A DNA stretch of 64,000 bases, from the NCBI RefSeq assembly GCF_030297175.1, contig NZ_AP028070.1:744001-808000 (forward strand), given 5' to 3'. How positions within the stretch are numbered: position 1 is the stretch's first letter; every line of letters starts with the position of its first letter. This stretch comes from Marinobacter sp. LA51 (lineage in GTDB: Bacteria > Pseudomonadota > Gammaproteobacteria > Pseudomonadales > Oleiphilaceae). The notes beneath the pieces are model-generated. The model had not been told where the DNA came from. It made no database searches and was given only the letters and a program-made list of their open reading frames with translations. The position numbers and the translations under genes were made by a program. Below, piece after piece: positions 8,910 through 19,955 of the stretch.

Positions 8910-10619
8910 TCAGTCGGTGATTGAATAGTTTTGGACATAGGGCGAGCCCGAATACGGCGCGGGTGGCGTCACCGTCACGGTTAAGGTGCCTGAGTCACTT
9001 GTACCGTCTGACTCGGTAGCTATGCATAGGGTTACCGGAGTTGTTCGAAAACTAGTCGTAGTGTTGAAGCTGCTTTCGCCGATGATTCTGCCATTTGTGG
9101 TTGAAAATTCGACGGACGTGTTGCCAGGAGGTGGGCCCTGAACGAGGCTGGACGTGCTGTCAAAGAAGTCTCCCGAAATGTCGAAGCATAAATTTCCAGG
9201 GGCAGAGATTATTGCCGGCGGGTCGATTCCAATAATGTCGCTAGTCGCGTACAAGTAAGTAAGCTCAAAAATCTCTTTCACTGCAGTGGTGCAATCGTTG
9301 GCGTCTTCGGATTCGGGGGAGCAAGCCGTGCCGTTGTAGATGCCGTCGGCTACGTCAAAAGCATTGTTGGTGTTGTAATCGAAAAACTCCTCGTCTGGGT
9401 CTCTCGAATTGTTTCTGTTTCGATCAAGGAACGCCTCGGAAGAGTCGTGTTCATTGGCAATAAACAGGTCTGTGCCGGCTGTGTAGATCCCATCACTGTT
9501 CAGGTCTCGAAAGCTCTCCTCTCCGACAGTTCGTGCCAAAATGGCAATGATTCCGTTATCTGGAGTTTTCGGATCCTGGCTTACCCAGCCAACGACGCAA
9601 GCGCCCTCGGTTAGCGTGCACTCATTGGGAACTGCGCCCCCCGAAGTTACAAAGTTTACGATGGTGTCATTGATAGGGTTGTTGTTTCTGTCCGCGGCGC
9701 GAATATTGATCTGAACCGTTTCGCCGTCGTAGCGACGAGCATTCGGAAGGAAGTTTTCCGCCACTGATATCGAAAAGCTGTCCTGATCGGGAATGGTGGC
9801 GCTGACGGAAACAGGGTCAGATGTTGTTTGAATGACTTCGCCATTGTCGACATCGAATGTTGCTGTCACGCTGACCACAGTCGCGACTGTGCCAGCATTT
9901 ATTCGCGTTTGTGCGGTACCATCGGCGATTGTGTCAGAGCTTGTTTCTGTTAGAGATATACCGCCGACCGTTGTAGAAATTGTGTAGTCCACTGGCTGGC
10001 CGACTATCGGGTCGCCGTTTTTGTCGACCAAACGAAAGATGATTGTTGATACGCTGGCTCGCGCAGAATCGGAGCTACCGAGCGTGGCAATGGCAGTTGG
10101 TGAGGCGCTTACAAATTCCAGCGCGCCAACCTCTTGGCTTGCTACCGATACAACGGCGGTTGCTGTTGATCCATTGCTCAGTCTGGCTGTGATGGTGTCG
10201 GTGCCAGAGCAACCAGCTTCATAGGACGTGCTGATTTTGCCGGAAGTAGTAACGAGTGGTGTGTCGAGTTTTGCGGACTCGCATTCCGATGTCAGTGTTA
10301 CCGTTGTCTCCTGGGCGTTGTAGATGCTGTTGTCTGCATTCGCGTCAACGACGTTAAATTCTATTCTCGCGATACCGCCTGAAGATAGGTTTGTCGCTGA
10401 TAGGTCGATAGCTCCTGATTGAAAGTTGTCAGCGGCCCCGGTTCCAAGCTCAAGTGAGACCTCCCTTTGGGTGCTTCCTCCTTCATTATTAGAGCTGCTC
10501 GACCCAGAGTCCGATGAACCGACATTCACAATTGGGCTGGATCCATCATCCCCGCCGCAGGCAGCAAGTGTAAATGCAAGCGCCAATACGGACGTTCGCG
10601 CAAGGAATTTCCCTGACAT
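8910..10619 (-). CDS. Outer-surface lipoprotein with Ig-like repeats and Asp-rich calcium-type loops
   Basis: Not recognised as a named gene. The signal peptide ends with lipobox LAAC (Cys21), then a Gly/Ser/Asp-rich spacer, then several beta-rich segments resembling bacterial Ig-like (invasin type) domains, e.g. DKNGDPIVGQPVDYTIST and DRNNNPINDTIVNFVTSGG. A central Asp/Asn-rich part has EF-hand or dockerin-like loops (DLNSDGIYTAGTD, DRNRNNSRDPDEEFFDYNTN). Cysteines occur in spaced pairs. ATG at 10619 is chosen because GGAG stands 7 bases upstream; a TTG at 10625 is less likely. The gene is monocistronic, and its AT-richer sequence and flank suggest acquisition or relaxed constraint. A role in surface adhesion is inference. 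Confidence 0.75.
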   Translation of the reverse strand: MSGKFLARTSVLALAFTLAACGGDDGSSPIVNVGSSDSGSSSSNNEGGSTQREVSLELGTGAADNFQSGAIDLSATNLSSGGIARIEFNVVDANADNSIYNAQETTVTLTSECESAKLDTPLVTTSGKISTSYEAGCSGTDTITARLSNGSTATAVVSVASQEVGALEFVSASPTAIATLGSSDSARASVSTIIFRLVDKNGDPIVGQPVDYTISTTVGGISLTETSSDTIADGTAQTRINAGTVATVVSVTATFDVDNGEVIQTTSDPVSVSATIPDQDSFSISVAENFLPNARRYDGETVQINIRAADRNNNPINDTIVNFVTSGGAVPNECTLTEGACVVGWVSQDPKTPDNGIIAILARTVGEESFRDLNSDGIYTAGTDLFIANEHDSSEAFLDRNRNNSRDPDEEFFDYNTNNAFDVADGIYNGTACSPESEDANDCTTAVKEIFELTYLYATSDIIGIDPPAIISAPGNLCFDISGDFFDSTSSLVQGPPPGNTSVEFSTTNGRIIGESSFNTTTSFRTTPVTLCIATESDGTSDSGTLTVTVTPPAPYSGSPYVQNYSITD

Positions 10620-10733
10620 ATCCAATCTCCATGTTTTCCATTTGGGTGGTGAGGCTATCCATAACGTGAGTTCCCTGCGTGAGAATCACATATATGATCT
10701 TTGCAATTAAAATAAGTTTAATATACCGATCGG

Positions 10734-10742
10734 ATATTAGCA
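10734..10742 (-). promoter_or_regulatory. Candidate extended -10 promoter of the lipoprotein gene
   Basis: The minus strand reads TGCTAATAT, an extended -10 element, in an AT-rich gap about 115 bases before the ATG. No good -35 box is seen, which is acceptable for an extended -10 promoter. Confidence 0.35.
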
Positions 10743-10817
10743 TAAGGGTAAAATATGCAAATCAGAAGGATGGGCTGTGGTGTTAAATAATGTGAAAAGT
10801 GTCAGGTTTTTGAGGGC

Positions 10818-12992
10818 TTAGCCAGTTTCCTGCGGATCAACATCAATCATCCACTTCACATTGCCCGGGAGTTTGCGTTGGTCCAGTTCATTGCAGATGT
10901 CCTTCAGCAGGACGTTCAGTCGCTTTCTATTATCAGCGTTCAGAATGAGCTGAGAGCGGTGTCGGTCGGCGCGGCGGGCGATCAGTGCTGGAAGCGGGCC
11001 CCAGACGTCGATGCCGGGTGCCTGAGCCATTGGCTTAATCGAGTCCAGTAGTTGCAGGCTCTGCCCCATGGTGTCGGCTTCAGCCCGGAAAATGGCCATT
11101 GCCCGGAACGGAGGGAATTGACCGGTTTCGCGCTCGGCAAGCAGTTGGTCGGCCATGTCCAGATATCGGCCCTTGCAGAGGGTTTGCAGCAGAGGGTGGT
11201 CGCTGTGGCAGGTTTGAACCAGTACCTTGCCTGGGACCTTGCCTCGTCCCGCCCGGCCGCTCACTTGTAGTAGGGTCTGGAGCAGTTGTTCCGGGGCCCG
11301 GAAGTCGACGCTGAACAGGCCGCCGTCGGCGTTCACTACGACGACCAGAGTGACGCCCGGAAAGTCATGGCCCTTGGCCAGCATCTGTGTGCCGACCAAT
11401 ACGCACGGCTTGCCGGTATTCACGGTGTCGAGGATCTTCTGGATGCTGCCCTTGCGCTGCGTGCTGTCCCGGTCAACCCGCACGACGGGGGTGTCGGGGA
11501 AGGTGGCGGCAAGAATGTCTTCGGTCCTCTCGGTACCCTGGCCGACCGGTTTGAAAGCATCGCTCTCGCATTTGGGGCAGTGCTCCGTGGCGGCTGCCTG
11601 ATAATCGCAGTGGTGGCAGCGCATGGCGCGATCGCGGCGATGATAGGTCAAGCGGGTGTCGCATCGGGGACACTCGACCATGTGGCCGCAATCAAAACAC
11701 ATCATAACCGGAGCGAACCCTCGACGATTCACAAACACCAAGGCTTGCTGGCCGCTATCAATGGTTTTCCTGATGGCCTCAAGCGCCGGCTGGGATATAC
11801 CTCCTTCCAGGGGTCGGGAACGAATGTCCAGCAGGTTGATGGTTGGGGGCAGGGCATTGCCAGCGCGTTCCTCCAGGCGAATCAGCTGGTATTTTCGCTG
11901 TCGGGCATTGTGATACGACTCCAGAGAGGGGGTTGCTGAGCCAAGGATGACCGGGCAGGCGTTCAGGTGTGCCCGGTACACCGCCATGTCTCTGGCGGAG
12001 TAGCGGAATCCTTCTCCCTGTTTATAGGAGCTGTCGTGTTCTTCATCGACAATGATGGCCTTCAGCTTGGTAAAAGGCAGCAGCACTGCTGAGCGGGTGC
12101 CAATCAGGATGACCGGCTCACCGTTTCGAATTTTCAGCCAGGTGGAGAGTCGTTCGCCATCGTTCAGTGCCGAATGCCAGACCACAATGCGATCACCGAA
12201 ATAGTGCCTGAAGCGGGCGACTGTCTGTGGAGTCAGATTGATTTCCGGTACCAAAACCAGGGCCTGCTGCTCGGCTTCCAGGTTGATCTTTAGATAATGA
12301 AGATAGAGTTCGGTTTTTCCGCTCCCGGTAATGCCATATAAAAGAGACGCGCCAAACCCATCGCTGGGGTGAGCTAGTTGGCTGGCAGCCTCTTGCTGAG
12401 CGGGCGAAAGCTGAGGCGTTCGCTGATGGATTTCCGGGGATGTGGTTGTTCGGTGCCCGGTGTCTTGACTAAACGCCTCTATTAACTGCTTGTCCTCTAG
12501 TGCCTTGATCTGGGCGCGGGTGTAGCTTGCCCGGGTGATCTCTTTTTCCGGAACCCCGTCAGGTTGCTCCGCAAGCCATGCCAGCAGCGCCCTCTGTTTG
12601 CGGGCGTTGGAGGGTAACGTGTCGGGTGAGCCGGTTGCGATCCACCACACTACTGGTTTTTCCTTGGCGGGTCGTCCTCGCCTCAGCGCTGTTGGGAGTG
12701 CCGTGAACAGGCATTCGCCCAGCGGGTGTTGGTAATAGTCGCTGGCCCAGCTTAGCAGCCTGAACGTTTCCGTAGGCAGTGCTGGCCAGTCTTCGGCTGC
12801 CGCGCTCACCGGTTTGATCGTGATGCCGTCGGGGGGCTGTACGTTGGTGTCGACTACCAAGCCGGTGGCCTGTTGCCGACCGAATGGGATCTGCACTCTT
12901 TGCCCCGGGGCCAGCGACAGCCCCTCCGGAATACGGTAATCAAACAGTCGTCTCAGTGGTCGGTTCAGGGCGATTCGGGCGATAGACGACAC
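10818..12992 (-). CDS. priA: Primosomal protein N' (replication restart helicase PriA)
   Basis: Superfamily 2 helicase that reloads the replisome at stalled forks. The 724 residues contain an N-terminal DNA-binding domain, Walker A GITGSGKTELYL, the DEEH box (VDEEHDSSYKQ), and eight cysteines in CxxC pairs that bind two zinc ions (CFDCGHMVECPRCD ... CHHCDYQ ... CPKCESD). The start is GTG at 12992, with GGAG about 7 bases before it. It is divergent from rpmE, the usual gammaproteobacterial arrangement. Confidence 0.97.
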   Translation of the reverse strand: MSSIARIALNRPLRRLFDYRIPEGLSLAPGQRVQIPFGRQQATGLVVDTNVQPPDGITIKPVSAAAEDWPALPTETFRLLSWASDYYQHPLGECLFTALPTALRRGRPAKEKPVVWWIATGSPDTLPSNARKQRALLAWLAEQPDGVPEKEITRASYTRAQIKALEDKQLIEAFSQDTGHRTTTSPEIHQRTPQLSPAQQEAASQLAHPSDGFGASLLYGITGSGKTELYLHYLKINLEAEQQALVLVPEINLTPQTVARFRHYFGDRIVVWHSALNDGERLSTWLKIRNGEPVILIGTRSAVLLPFTKLKAIIVDEEHDSSYKQGEGFRYSARDMAVYRAHLNACPVILGSATPSLESYHNARQRKYQLIRLEERAGNALPPTINLLDIRSRPLEGGISQPALEAIRKTIDSGQQALVFVNRRGFAPVMMCFDCGHMVECPRCDTRLTYHRRDRAMRCHHCDYQAAATEHCPKCESDAFKPVGQGTERTEDILAATFPDTPVVRVDRDSTQRKGSIQKILDTVNTGKPCVLVGTQMLAKGHDFPGVTLVVVVNADGGLFSVDFRAPEQLLQTLLQVSGRAGRGKVPGKVLVQTCHSDHPLLQTLCKGRYLDMADQLLAERETGQFPPFRAMAIFRAEADTMGQSLQLLDSIKPMAQAPGIDVWGPLPALIARRADRHRSQLILNADNRKRLNVLLKDICNELDQRKLPGNVKWMIDVDPQETG

Positions 12993-13253
12993 AGATTGCT
13001 CCAGAGCAGGTCGGGGGTCACGGTATGTGCGTATCCTTTATTGTCCGGTTCATCGTCCGGAACAGCGGATTCAGGAGGGTAGGGCGTCCCTGTATGCTTG
13101 CCTGATGGCAGAATTACAAGTAAGATTCGCGGTCTGTTTTAGACAGGGCATGATTGTGCCCCGTCTTCTTAATTGATTCAAATATGCGGTGCCTGGCGCC
13201 CGGACTCACAGAGTCCCGCGATTGGGTAGCGGCATAACCTAACGAGGTTCGCC

Positions 13254-13478
13254 ATGAGAGAAGGTATCCACCCCAAGTACGAAGATATCACCGCAACCTG
13301 TTCCTGCGGTAATGTTGTTAAGACCCGTTCCACCATCGGACACGACCTGCAGCTGGATGTTTGCTCCCAGTGCCACCCGTTCTACACCGGGAAGCAGAAG
13401 GTTATGGATACCGGCGGTCGTATTGATCGGTTCCAGAAGCGTTTCGGCGGCCGTATCGCCGGTGGCAAGAAAGACTGA
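13254..13478 (+). CDS. rpmE: 50S ribosomal protein L31 (zinc-binding form)
   Basis: A 74-residue ribosomal protein. It keeps Cys16, Cys18, Cys37 and Cys40 (TCSCGN and CSQCHPF), the zinc-binding C+ form, not the zinc-free paralogue. GAGG stands before the ATG. It sits alone between divergent priA and an intrinsic terminator. The 261-base gap before it has no other gene that I can support. Confidence 0.97.
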   Translation: MREGIHPKYEDITATCSCGNVVKTRSTIGHDLQLDVCSQCHPFYTGKQKVMDTGGRIDRFQKRFGGRIAGGKKD

Positions 13479-13498
13479 TCTTTCTTGCATCGCTAAAG

Positions 13499-13523
13499 AA
13501 AGCGCCTTTCGGGCGCTTTTTTT
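13499..13523 (+). terminator. Intrinsic terminator of rpmE
   Basis: AAAGCGCC / GGCGCTTT stem with a 5-base loop and a run of seven Ts, about 20 bases after the rpmE stop. Confidence 0.9.
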
Positions 13524-13700
13524 GTGCCTGCCCAAAAAAAGGCGTCGTGTTTGTGTACATACGCAATTAGCCCTATTGACTGATCGAGAAATGGTCGGAG
13601 AGCACTTGTCGTTTAGGGGCGGTCGAGCCATAATGGCGCGCTCCGCTGAGCAGTGCTTTGCGGTTCATTACCTTTAAACGTGACAAACGGAACAGTGGCA

Positions 13701-14966
13701 ATGTCTCAAGATCTGAAAGAAGCAGCCCTTGAATATCACGCCAAGCCGCGGCCTGGTAAGCTGAGTGTTGAAATCACCAAGCCAACCAAAACCTCCCGCG
13801 ATCTCTCTCTGGCGTACAGCCCCGGGGTTGCCGAACCGGTCCGCGAGATCGCAAAGGACCCGGAGAATGCGTACAAGTACACCGCCAAAGGAAATTTGGT
13901 GGCTGTCATCTCGGACGGTTCCGCGATTCTTGGCCTGGGTAACCTGGGACCTCTGGCAAGCAAGCCGGTAATGGAAGGCAAGGGCGTACTGTTCAAGCGC
14001 TTTGCCGGTATTGATGTTTTCGATATTGAAGTCAATTCCGAGAGCCCGCAGGCATTCATCGAAACCGTTGAGCGTATTGCGGATACCTTTGGTGGCATCA
14101 ACCTGGAAGATATCAAGGCGCCCGAGTGCTTTGAGGTTGAGCGTGCGCTGATCGAAAAGTGCAACGTGCCCATCTTCCACGATGATCAGCACGGCACGGC
14201 CATCGTAACTGCAGCAGGCATGATCAATGCCCTTGAGCTGCAGGGTAAGAAAATTGACGAAGCGAAGGTGGTGTGCCTCGGTGCAGGTGCAGCCGCAATC
14301 GCATGCATGAAGCTGCTGATCAGCTGCGGTATTCGCTCTGAGAACATCTTCATGCTCGACCGTAAGGGTGTGATCCACTCTGGTCGTGATGATCTGAACC
14401 AGTACAAGGCAATGTTTGCCAACGAAACCGATCGGCGTACGCTGGATGACGCGATCGACGGCGCAGATGTGTTCCTCGGACTTTCAGGTCCGGATCTGCT
14501 GACTGCAGACCAGCTGAAGAAGATGGCGCCTAACCCTATCGTGTTTGCCTGTTCAAACCCGGATCCGGAAATCAGCCCGGAAGTCGCATTGGCCACCCGT
14601 GATGATCTGATCATGGCGACCGGTCGCTCCGACTACCCGAACCAGGTAAATAACGTACTGGGCTTCCCGTTCATCTTCCGCGGTGCGCTGGACGTTCGAG
14701 CTACTGCCATTAATGAAGAGATGAAGGTGGCTGCCGTCAACGCCATTCGTGAGCTGGCCAAGGAGCCGGTGCCGCAGGAAATCTGCGAAGCCTACGGCGT
14801 GGACAGCTTCGAGTTCGGCAGGGAGTACATCATTCCTAAGCCGATGGATGTGCGTCTGCTTGAGGTGGTACCTGCGGCGGTCGCTCGTGCGGCCGTTGAT
14901 TCCGGTGTTGCGCGCAACCCGTACCCTGCGCACTACCCGCTGAAGTCCATGGACGACATTATCTAA
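13701..14966 (+). CDS. NAD(P)-dependent malic enzyme (short form)
   Basis: Oxidative decarboxylation of malate to pyruvate. Residues YSPGVAEPVREI, FHDDQHGTAIV and the nucleotide site VCLGAGAAAIACMKLL identify the family. At 421 residues it has the malic-enzyme domain only and lacks the C-terminal phosphotransacetylase-like domain of enterobacterial MaeB. ATG 13701 (MSQDLKEAALEYH) is chosen over 13653 because family proteins start near this sequence. It stands alone, with a terminator after it. Cofactor choice between NAD and NADP is not decided here. Confidence 0.92.
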   Translation: MSQDLKEAALEYHAKPRPGKLSVEITKPTKTSRDLSLAYSPGVAEPVREIAKDPENAYKYTAKGNLVAVISDGSAILGLGNLGPLASKPVMEGKGVLFKRFAGIDVFDIEVNSESPQAFIETVERIADTFGGINLEDIKAPECFEVERALIEKCNVPIFHDDQHGTAIVTAAGMINALELQGKKIDEAKVVCLGAGAAAIACMKLLISCGIRSENIFMLDRKGVIHSGRDDLNQYKAMFANETDRRTLDDAIDGADVFLGLSGPDLLTADQLKKMAPNPIVFACSNPDPEISPEVALATRDDLIMATGRSDYPNQVNNVLGFPFIFRGALDVRATAINEEMKVAAVNAIRELAKEPVPQEICEAYGVDSFEFGREYIIPKPMDVRLLEVVPAAVARAAVDSGVARNPYPAHYPLKSMDDII

Positions 14967-14981
14967 CGTTCGTTCAGAAAG

Positions 14982-15014
14982 AAAAAAACCGGCGGTGATC
15001 CCGCCGGTTTTTTT
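14982..15014. terminator. Bidirectional intrinsic terminator between malic enzyme and PBP1A genes
   Basis: A perfect 14-bp stem, seven A-T pairs plus CCGGCGG / CCGCCGG, with loop TGATC. A-run and T-run on opposite sides serve both convergent genes. Confidence 0.92.
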
Positions 15015-15051
15015 GTGTCCGGAGATTTCCGGTGCTGGCGCTCAGTCAGGG

Positions 15052-17520
15052 TCAGAAGATCTGTCGAGAGTAATCGTCCGCGCTGCCGTTGCGATCGTTC
15101 TCATCTTGGGGTGAAAGTGGTGCGGGTGCATCCTCTTCCTTGAATACCTCGAAGACACCTTCTTCGCCTGGCCTGGCTCGCTTGCCGGTCTCGGGGTTGA
15201 TGCGCACATTTACGATGCCGTTGGGGCGGGGCATTGTTGCTGATGGTGCATTCTCCAAGGCTACTTGCATATAGTCGACCCAAATCGGTAGTGCGGTGCT
15301 GGCGCCGAATTCCCGCCGCCCTAATGGGGCGGGCTGATCAAAGCCGACCCAGGTGGTGGTGGCAATGTCGTGGTTAAAACCAGCAAACCAGGTGTCTTTC
15401 TGTTCGTTGGTGGTGCCGGTCTTGCCTGCAATGTCATTGCGCCCGAGCGCCTGGGCTCGACGACCTGTGCCCCGGCGGATTACGTCCTGCATCATGGAGT
15501 GCAGGATGTACACCGAGCGCTCATCGGCCAGTCTCGGCATGACTCTGACCTCTGGCTCCTCGCTGGTGTCGGCGAGTGATGTCGGTTCGTCAGTCTCGCT
15601 CTTGCTCGCAATGTCAGTCATTTGCGATTCGCAGTCCTGATCGCAAAGAACGGTTTTCGGCGCTTCGTAAATCGTCTCGCCATTGACGTCCTGAATCTGT
15701 TCGATCAGGTAGGGTTGAACGTCGTAGCCGCCGTTGGCGATCACGGCAAGTCCGCGGGCCAGCTCCATGGGTGTGAGTTGTCCGCTCCCTAGCGAGAGGG
15801 AGAGGTTGTCCGGCATGTTGTTGACCGGAATTTTAAGTTGTTTCAGATAGTCCAGGGTGGTCTGGATGCCGACGTCCCGAAGTAGCCGGATCGAGACGAT
15901 GTTGCGGGACCGGTAGAGTGCTTCACGCAAGCGAGTCGGGCCGTAGAACTGGCCAGAAGAATTCTGCGGGCGCCAGGCTGTTTCCAGTTCCGAGTCGTCA
16001 AACACGATGGGGGCGTCGTTGTAGATAGTTGCCGGCGTCAGGCCATTTTCAAGTGCCGTTAAGTAGAGGAACGGTTTGAAGGTTGAGCCTGGCTGTCGCT
16101 TCGCCTGAATTGCGCGGTTGTATTTACTCTGCCGGAAGCTGTAACCGCCTGCGAGTGCCTGAACCGCGCCAGTATCGGCATCCAGAGAAATGAGCGCGCC
16201 TTCCGCTCGTGGCACTTGCGCGAGGGCGACGCCCGGTTGGGTCGTTGAGTCGCCAATATCCCCCGGTTGCGAGTTGGCCCGTACGTAAACGACGTCACCG
16301 ACCGATAGCACGTCTGTCGGTTTCTCGGGTTCGGGGCCGCGCAGGTCTTCGGTTTTGTAGCGTCGCGCCCAAGTCATGGTCTCGAACGGCATGATGGCTT
16401 CGCCGATACCTCGGGCATGGACTCGGACGTTTGCGTGTTCGTCGCTGATATCCGTAACTAGAGCAGGGAGGAGCTCGGCTACTTTTGGATAGTTGAGGAT
16501 CAGCTCGTCCGGAGTGCTCTCCTCGAGAGTATCATCATCGATTTGGCCGATGGGGCCTCGGAATCCGTGCCTGCGGTCGTAGGCTTCCAGGCCTTTGCGT
16601 AGGGCGTCTGTAGCCGTTTGCTGCTTACGGCTGTTGACCGTCAAAGTGACTGTATAGCCATCCGTGTACGCGTTATCTCCAAACCGACGAACGATTTCCG
16701 AGCGCGCCATTTCCGCCACGTAGTCTGCGTCGACTTCGGCGTCTGTTGCATTGTAGTCAGCTGTTAGTGGGGCGGAGATGGCAAGGTCATGCGCATCTGG
16801 AGTGATGTAGCCCAGGTCCCGCATGCGTCCAATAATCCAGTTTCGTCGGATCTTGGCCCGATCCGGATTGGCCAATGGATTAAACGACGAGGGTGCCTTC
16901 GGCAAGCCGGCGAGCATGGCCATTTGAGCTAGCGAGAGTTCCTTGATCGGTTTGTTGTAGTAAACCTGTGCCGCTGCCGCGATCCCGTAAGCACGATTGC
17001 CGAGGTAAATCTTATTCAGATAGAGCTCGAGGATGCGGTTTTTGTCCAGTTCGCGCTCAATCTGAAGAGCCAGAAGTATCTCGTTGAACTTCCGGATAAA
17101 GGTCCGGTCCCGTGACAAAAAGTAATTTTTTGCAACCTGCATTGTGATGGTGCTGCCGCCAGACTGGATGGAGCCAGTGGAGACCAGTTCGATTGCAGCC
17201 CGCGCCAGGCCTTTGATGTCGACCCCGGAATGCTCGTAAAACCTTGAGTCCTCAGCCGCTAAAAACGCTTGTAACTGAATTGTTGGGATCTGTTCGATTG
17301 TGATCGGTGCCCTTCTCTTTTCACCGAATTCTGCTATTAATCTGCTGTCTTGGCTGTAAATTCGCAGTGGCGTCTGCAGCTTGATGTCGAGCAGTTGGTC
17401 GACCGGAGGAAGGCCGGGACGAAGGTACAGATAAAAGCCTGAGGTAACGATTATGGAGACACTCAGTCCGGTGAGAAATAACCATGCGAAAAGGCGAGAT
17501 GTGCGCAACAAATGAGACAT
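15052..17520 (-). CDS. mrcA: Penicillin-binding protein 1A (bifunctional peptidoglycan synthase)
   Basis: Class A PBP that polymerises and cross-links peptidoglycan. The 822 residues have one N-terminal membrane anchor (about 9-32), a glycosyltransferase domain with EDSRFYEH (Glu90 catalytic), an OB-like insert, and a transpeptidase domain with nucleophile Ser479 in GSTFK, SRN, and the KTGTT box. It is divergent from pilMNOPQ; the ponA-pilM pair is conserved in pseudomonads and relatives. The 194-base gap (17521-17714) must hold both promoters, but no clear -35/-10 pair was found. Confidence 0.96.
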   Translation of the reverse strand: MSHLLRTSRLFAWLFLTGLSVSIIVTSGFYLYLRPGLPPVDQLLDIKLQTPLRIYSQDSRLIAEFGEKRRAPITIEQIPTIQLQAFLAAEDSRFYEHSGVDIKGLARAAIELVSTGSIQSGGSTITMQVAKNYFLSRDRTFIRKFNEILLALQIERELDKNRILELYLNKIYLGNRAYGIAAAAQVYYNKPIKELSLAQMAMLAGLPKAPSSFNPLANPDRAKIRRNWIIGRMRDLGYITPDAHDLAISAPLTADYNATDAEVDADYVAEMARSEIVRRFGDNAYTDGYTVTLTVNSRKQQTATDALRKGLEAYDRRHGFRGPIGQIDDDTLEESTPDELILNYPKVAELLPALVTDISDEHANVRVHARGIGEAIMPFETMTWARRYKTEDLRGPEPEKPTDVLSVGDVVYVRANSQPGDIGDSTTQPGVALAQVPRAEGALISLDADTGAVQALAGGYSFRQSKYNRAIQAKRQPGSTFKPFLYLTALENGLTPATIYNDAPIVFDDSELETAWRPQNSSGQFYGPTRLREALYRSRNIVSIRLLRDVGIQTTLDYLKQLKIPVNNMPDNLSLSLGSGQLTPMELARGLAVIANGGYDVQPYLIEQIQDVNGETIYEAPKTVLCDQDCESQMTDIASKSETDEPTSLADTSEEPEVRVMPRLADERSVYILHSMMQDVIRRGTGRRAQALGRNDIAGKTGTTNEQKDTWFAGFNHDIATTTWVGFDQPAPLGRREFGASTALPIWVDYMQVALENAPSATMPRPNGIVNVRINPETGKRARPGEEGVFEVFKEEDAPAPLSPQDENDRNGSADDYSRQIF

Positions 17521-17705
17521 TTTTTTCTGACAACTGTTGGATATAGGTCTATCATTTGAGAAATTGCTTTAGGAAGGATGAGTCGCTTCACCGCCGCAAT
17601 GCTTCTCAACTAAGAAGAAATGGCATTGTAGACGGAAAACTGAAGAAATTCTCTTAAATAAAAAACACATAAGTAACTTAACCGGGTGCATCTAACCAGG
17701 TATAG

Positions 17706-18778
<1,073 letters not shown>

Positions 18779-18779
<1 letters not shown>

Positions 18780-19345
18780 TGGCAAAGATTAACCTCAGAC
18801 CCTGGCGCGAAGAGCTCCGGGCAGAAAAACAGAAGCAGTTCGTGGTTATGATTCTGGGTGCTGCAATTGTTGCCGGTGGCCTAGTGTTCCTTTGGAAGTC
18901 CGACATGGACAGCCGGATTGCCTATCAGGAATCTCGTAATGCCTATATTGAAACTGCCGCCAAGAAACTCGATTTGCAGATTCGAGAAATCGAGAGTCTC
19001 AAGCGTAAGCGGGATGAGCTTTTGGCGCGGATGCAGGTGATTCAGGATTTGCAGGGAAAGCGGCCAGTGATTGTTCGGGTCTTCGATGAGTTGGTTCGGA
19101 CCTTGCCGGACGGGCTTTTCTATACTGAGCTGAAGAAAACTGGGGAAAAGGTAGATATCGTTGGTATGGCTGAATCGAATAGCCGAATTTCTTCTTTGAT
19201 GCGTCAGTTCGAAGATTCTGATTGGTTCGCTAACCCAAACCTTTCTAATGTTTCCGCAGCGGATAATCGCCGGGCAGGGTACAGCCAGTTTAATCTGTCG
19301 GTGCAGCAGAAAACGCCAGAGCCCGAAGTGGAGGATAAGAAATGA
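18779..19345 (+). CDS. pilN: Type IV pilus assembly protein PilN
   Basis: Bitopic inner-membrane protein of the alignment complex. The N-terminal motif INLRPWREE is the PilM-binding peptide; one membrane segment follows (about 23-42), then a coiled coil and a periplasmic ferredoxin-like domain. 188 residues. It overlaps pilM by one base and pilO by four (ATGA), which implies coupled translation. Confidence 0.95.
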
Positions 19346-19953
19346 GCCTCGCGGACTCACTAAAGAGCCTGAATGAATTCGATATCAATGACTTGGACGT
19401 TAATAACGCAGGCATCTGGCCTGCTCCTATCAAAGCCATTGTTGTCCTGATTATTGTTGGTCTCATTGTTGGTGGCGGCTACTGGTTTTTCATCAAAGAC
19501 CAGTACATGACGCTGGAGCGGGTAGAGAAGACTGAGCAGGATCTCCGTCAAAAATACGAACAGAAAGCCTACCAGGTAGCCAATCTGGAAGTGTTTAAAG
19601 CCCAAATGGCCGAAATGGAAGAGACATTTGGTGCACTGGTGCGTCAGTTGCCCAGCGAAACAGAAGTTCCGGGTCTGTTGGAGGATATTACTAATACGGC
19701 ACTGGGAAGTGGTCTGTCATTGCAGGAGGTGAAGTTGCAGGCTGAGCAACGGCGAGATTTCTACGCCGAGCTACCGATTAATATTCGAGTATCTGGCTCT
19801 TATCATGAGCTGGCGTCGTTTGTTAGCAGCGTCGCAAGCCTTCCGCGGATCGTGACCCTCCACGATTTGACCATCGAACCAACTGACGGTGATGGAGAGC
19901 GACTGAACATGCAAGTGCTTGCTCGAACCTACCGTTACCGGGCGGGAGAATAG
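19342..19953 (+). CDS. pilO: Type IV pilus assembly protein PilO
   Basis: Partner of PilN in the inner-membrane alignment complex. The 203 residues show a short cytoplasmic tail, a membrane segment at about 31-52 (PIKAIVVLIIVGLIVGGGYWFF), a coiled coil, and a periplasmic domain with FYAELPINIRVSGSYHELASFVSSVASLPRIVTLHD, the best conserved PilO block. Confidence 0.96.
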   Translation: MSLADSLKSLNEFDINDLDVNNAGIWPAPIKAIVVLIIVGLIVGGGYWFFIKDQYMTLERVEKTEQDLRQKYEQKAYQVANLEVFKAQMAEMEETFGALVRQLPSETEVPGLLEDITNTALGSGLSLQEVKLQAEQRRDFYAELPINIRVSGSYHELASFVSSVASLPRIVTLHDLTIEPTDGDGERLNMQVLARTYRYRAGE

Positions 19954-19955
19954 GC

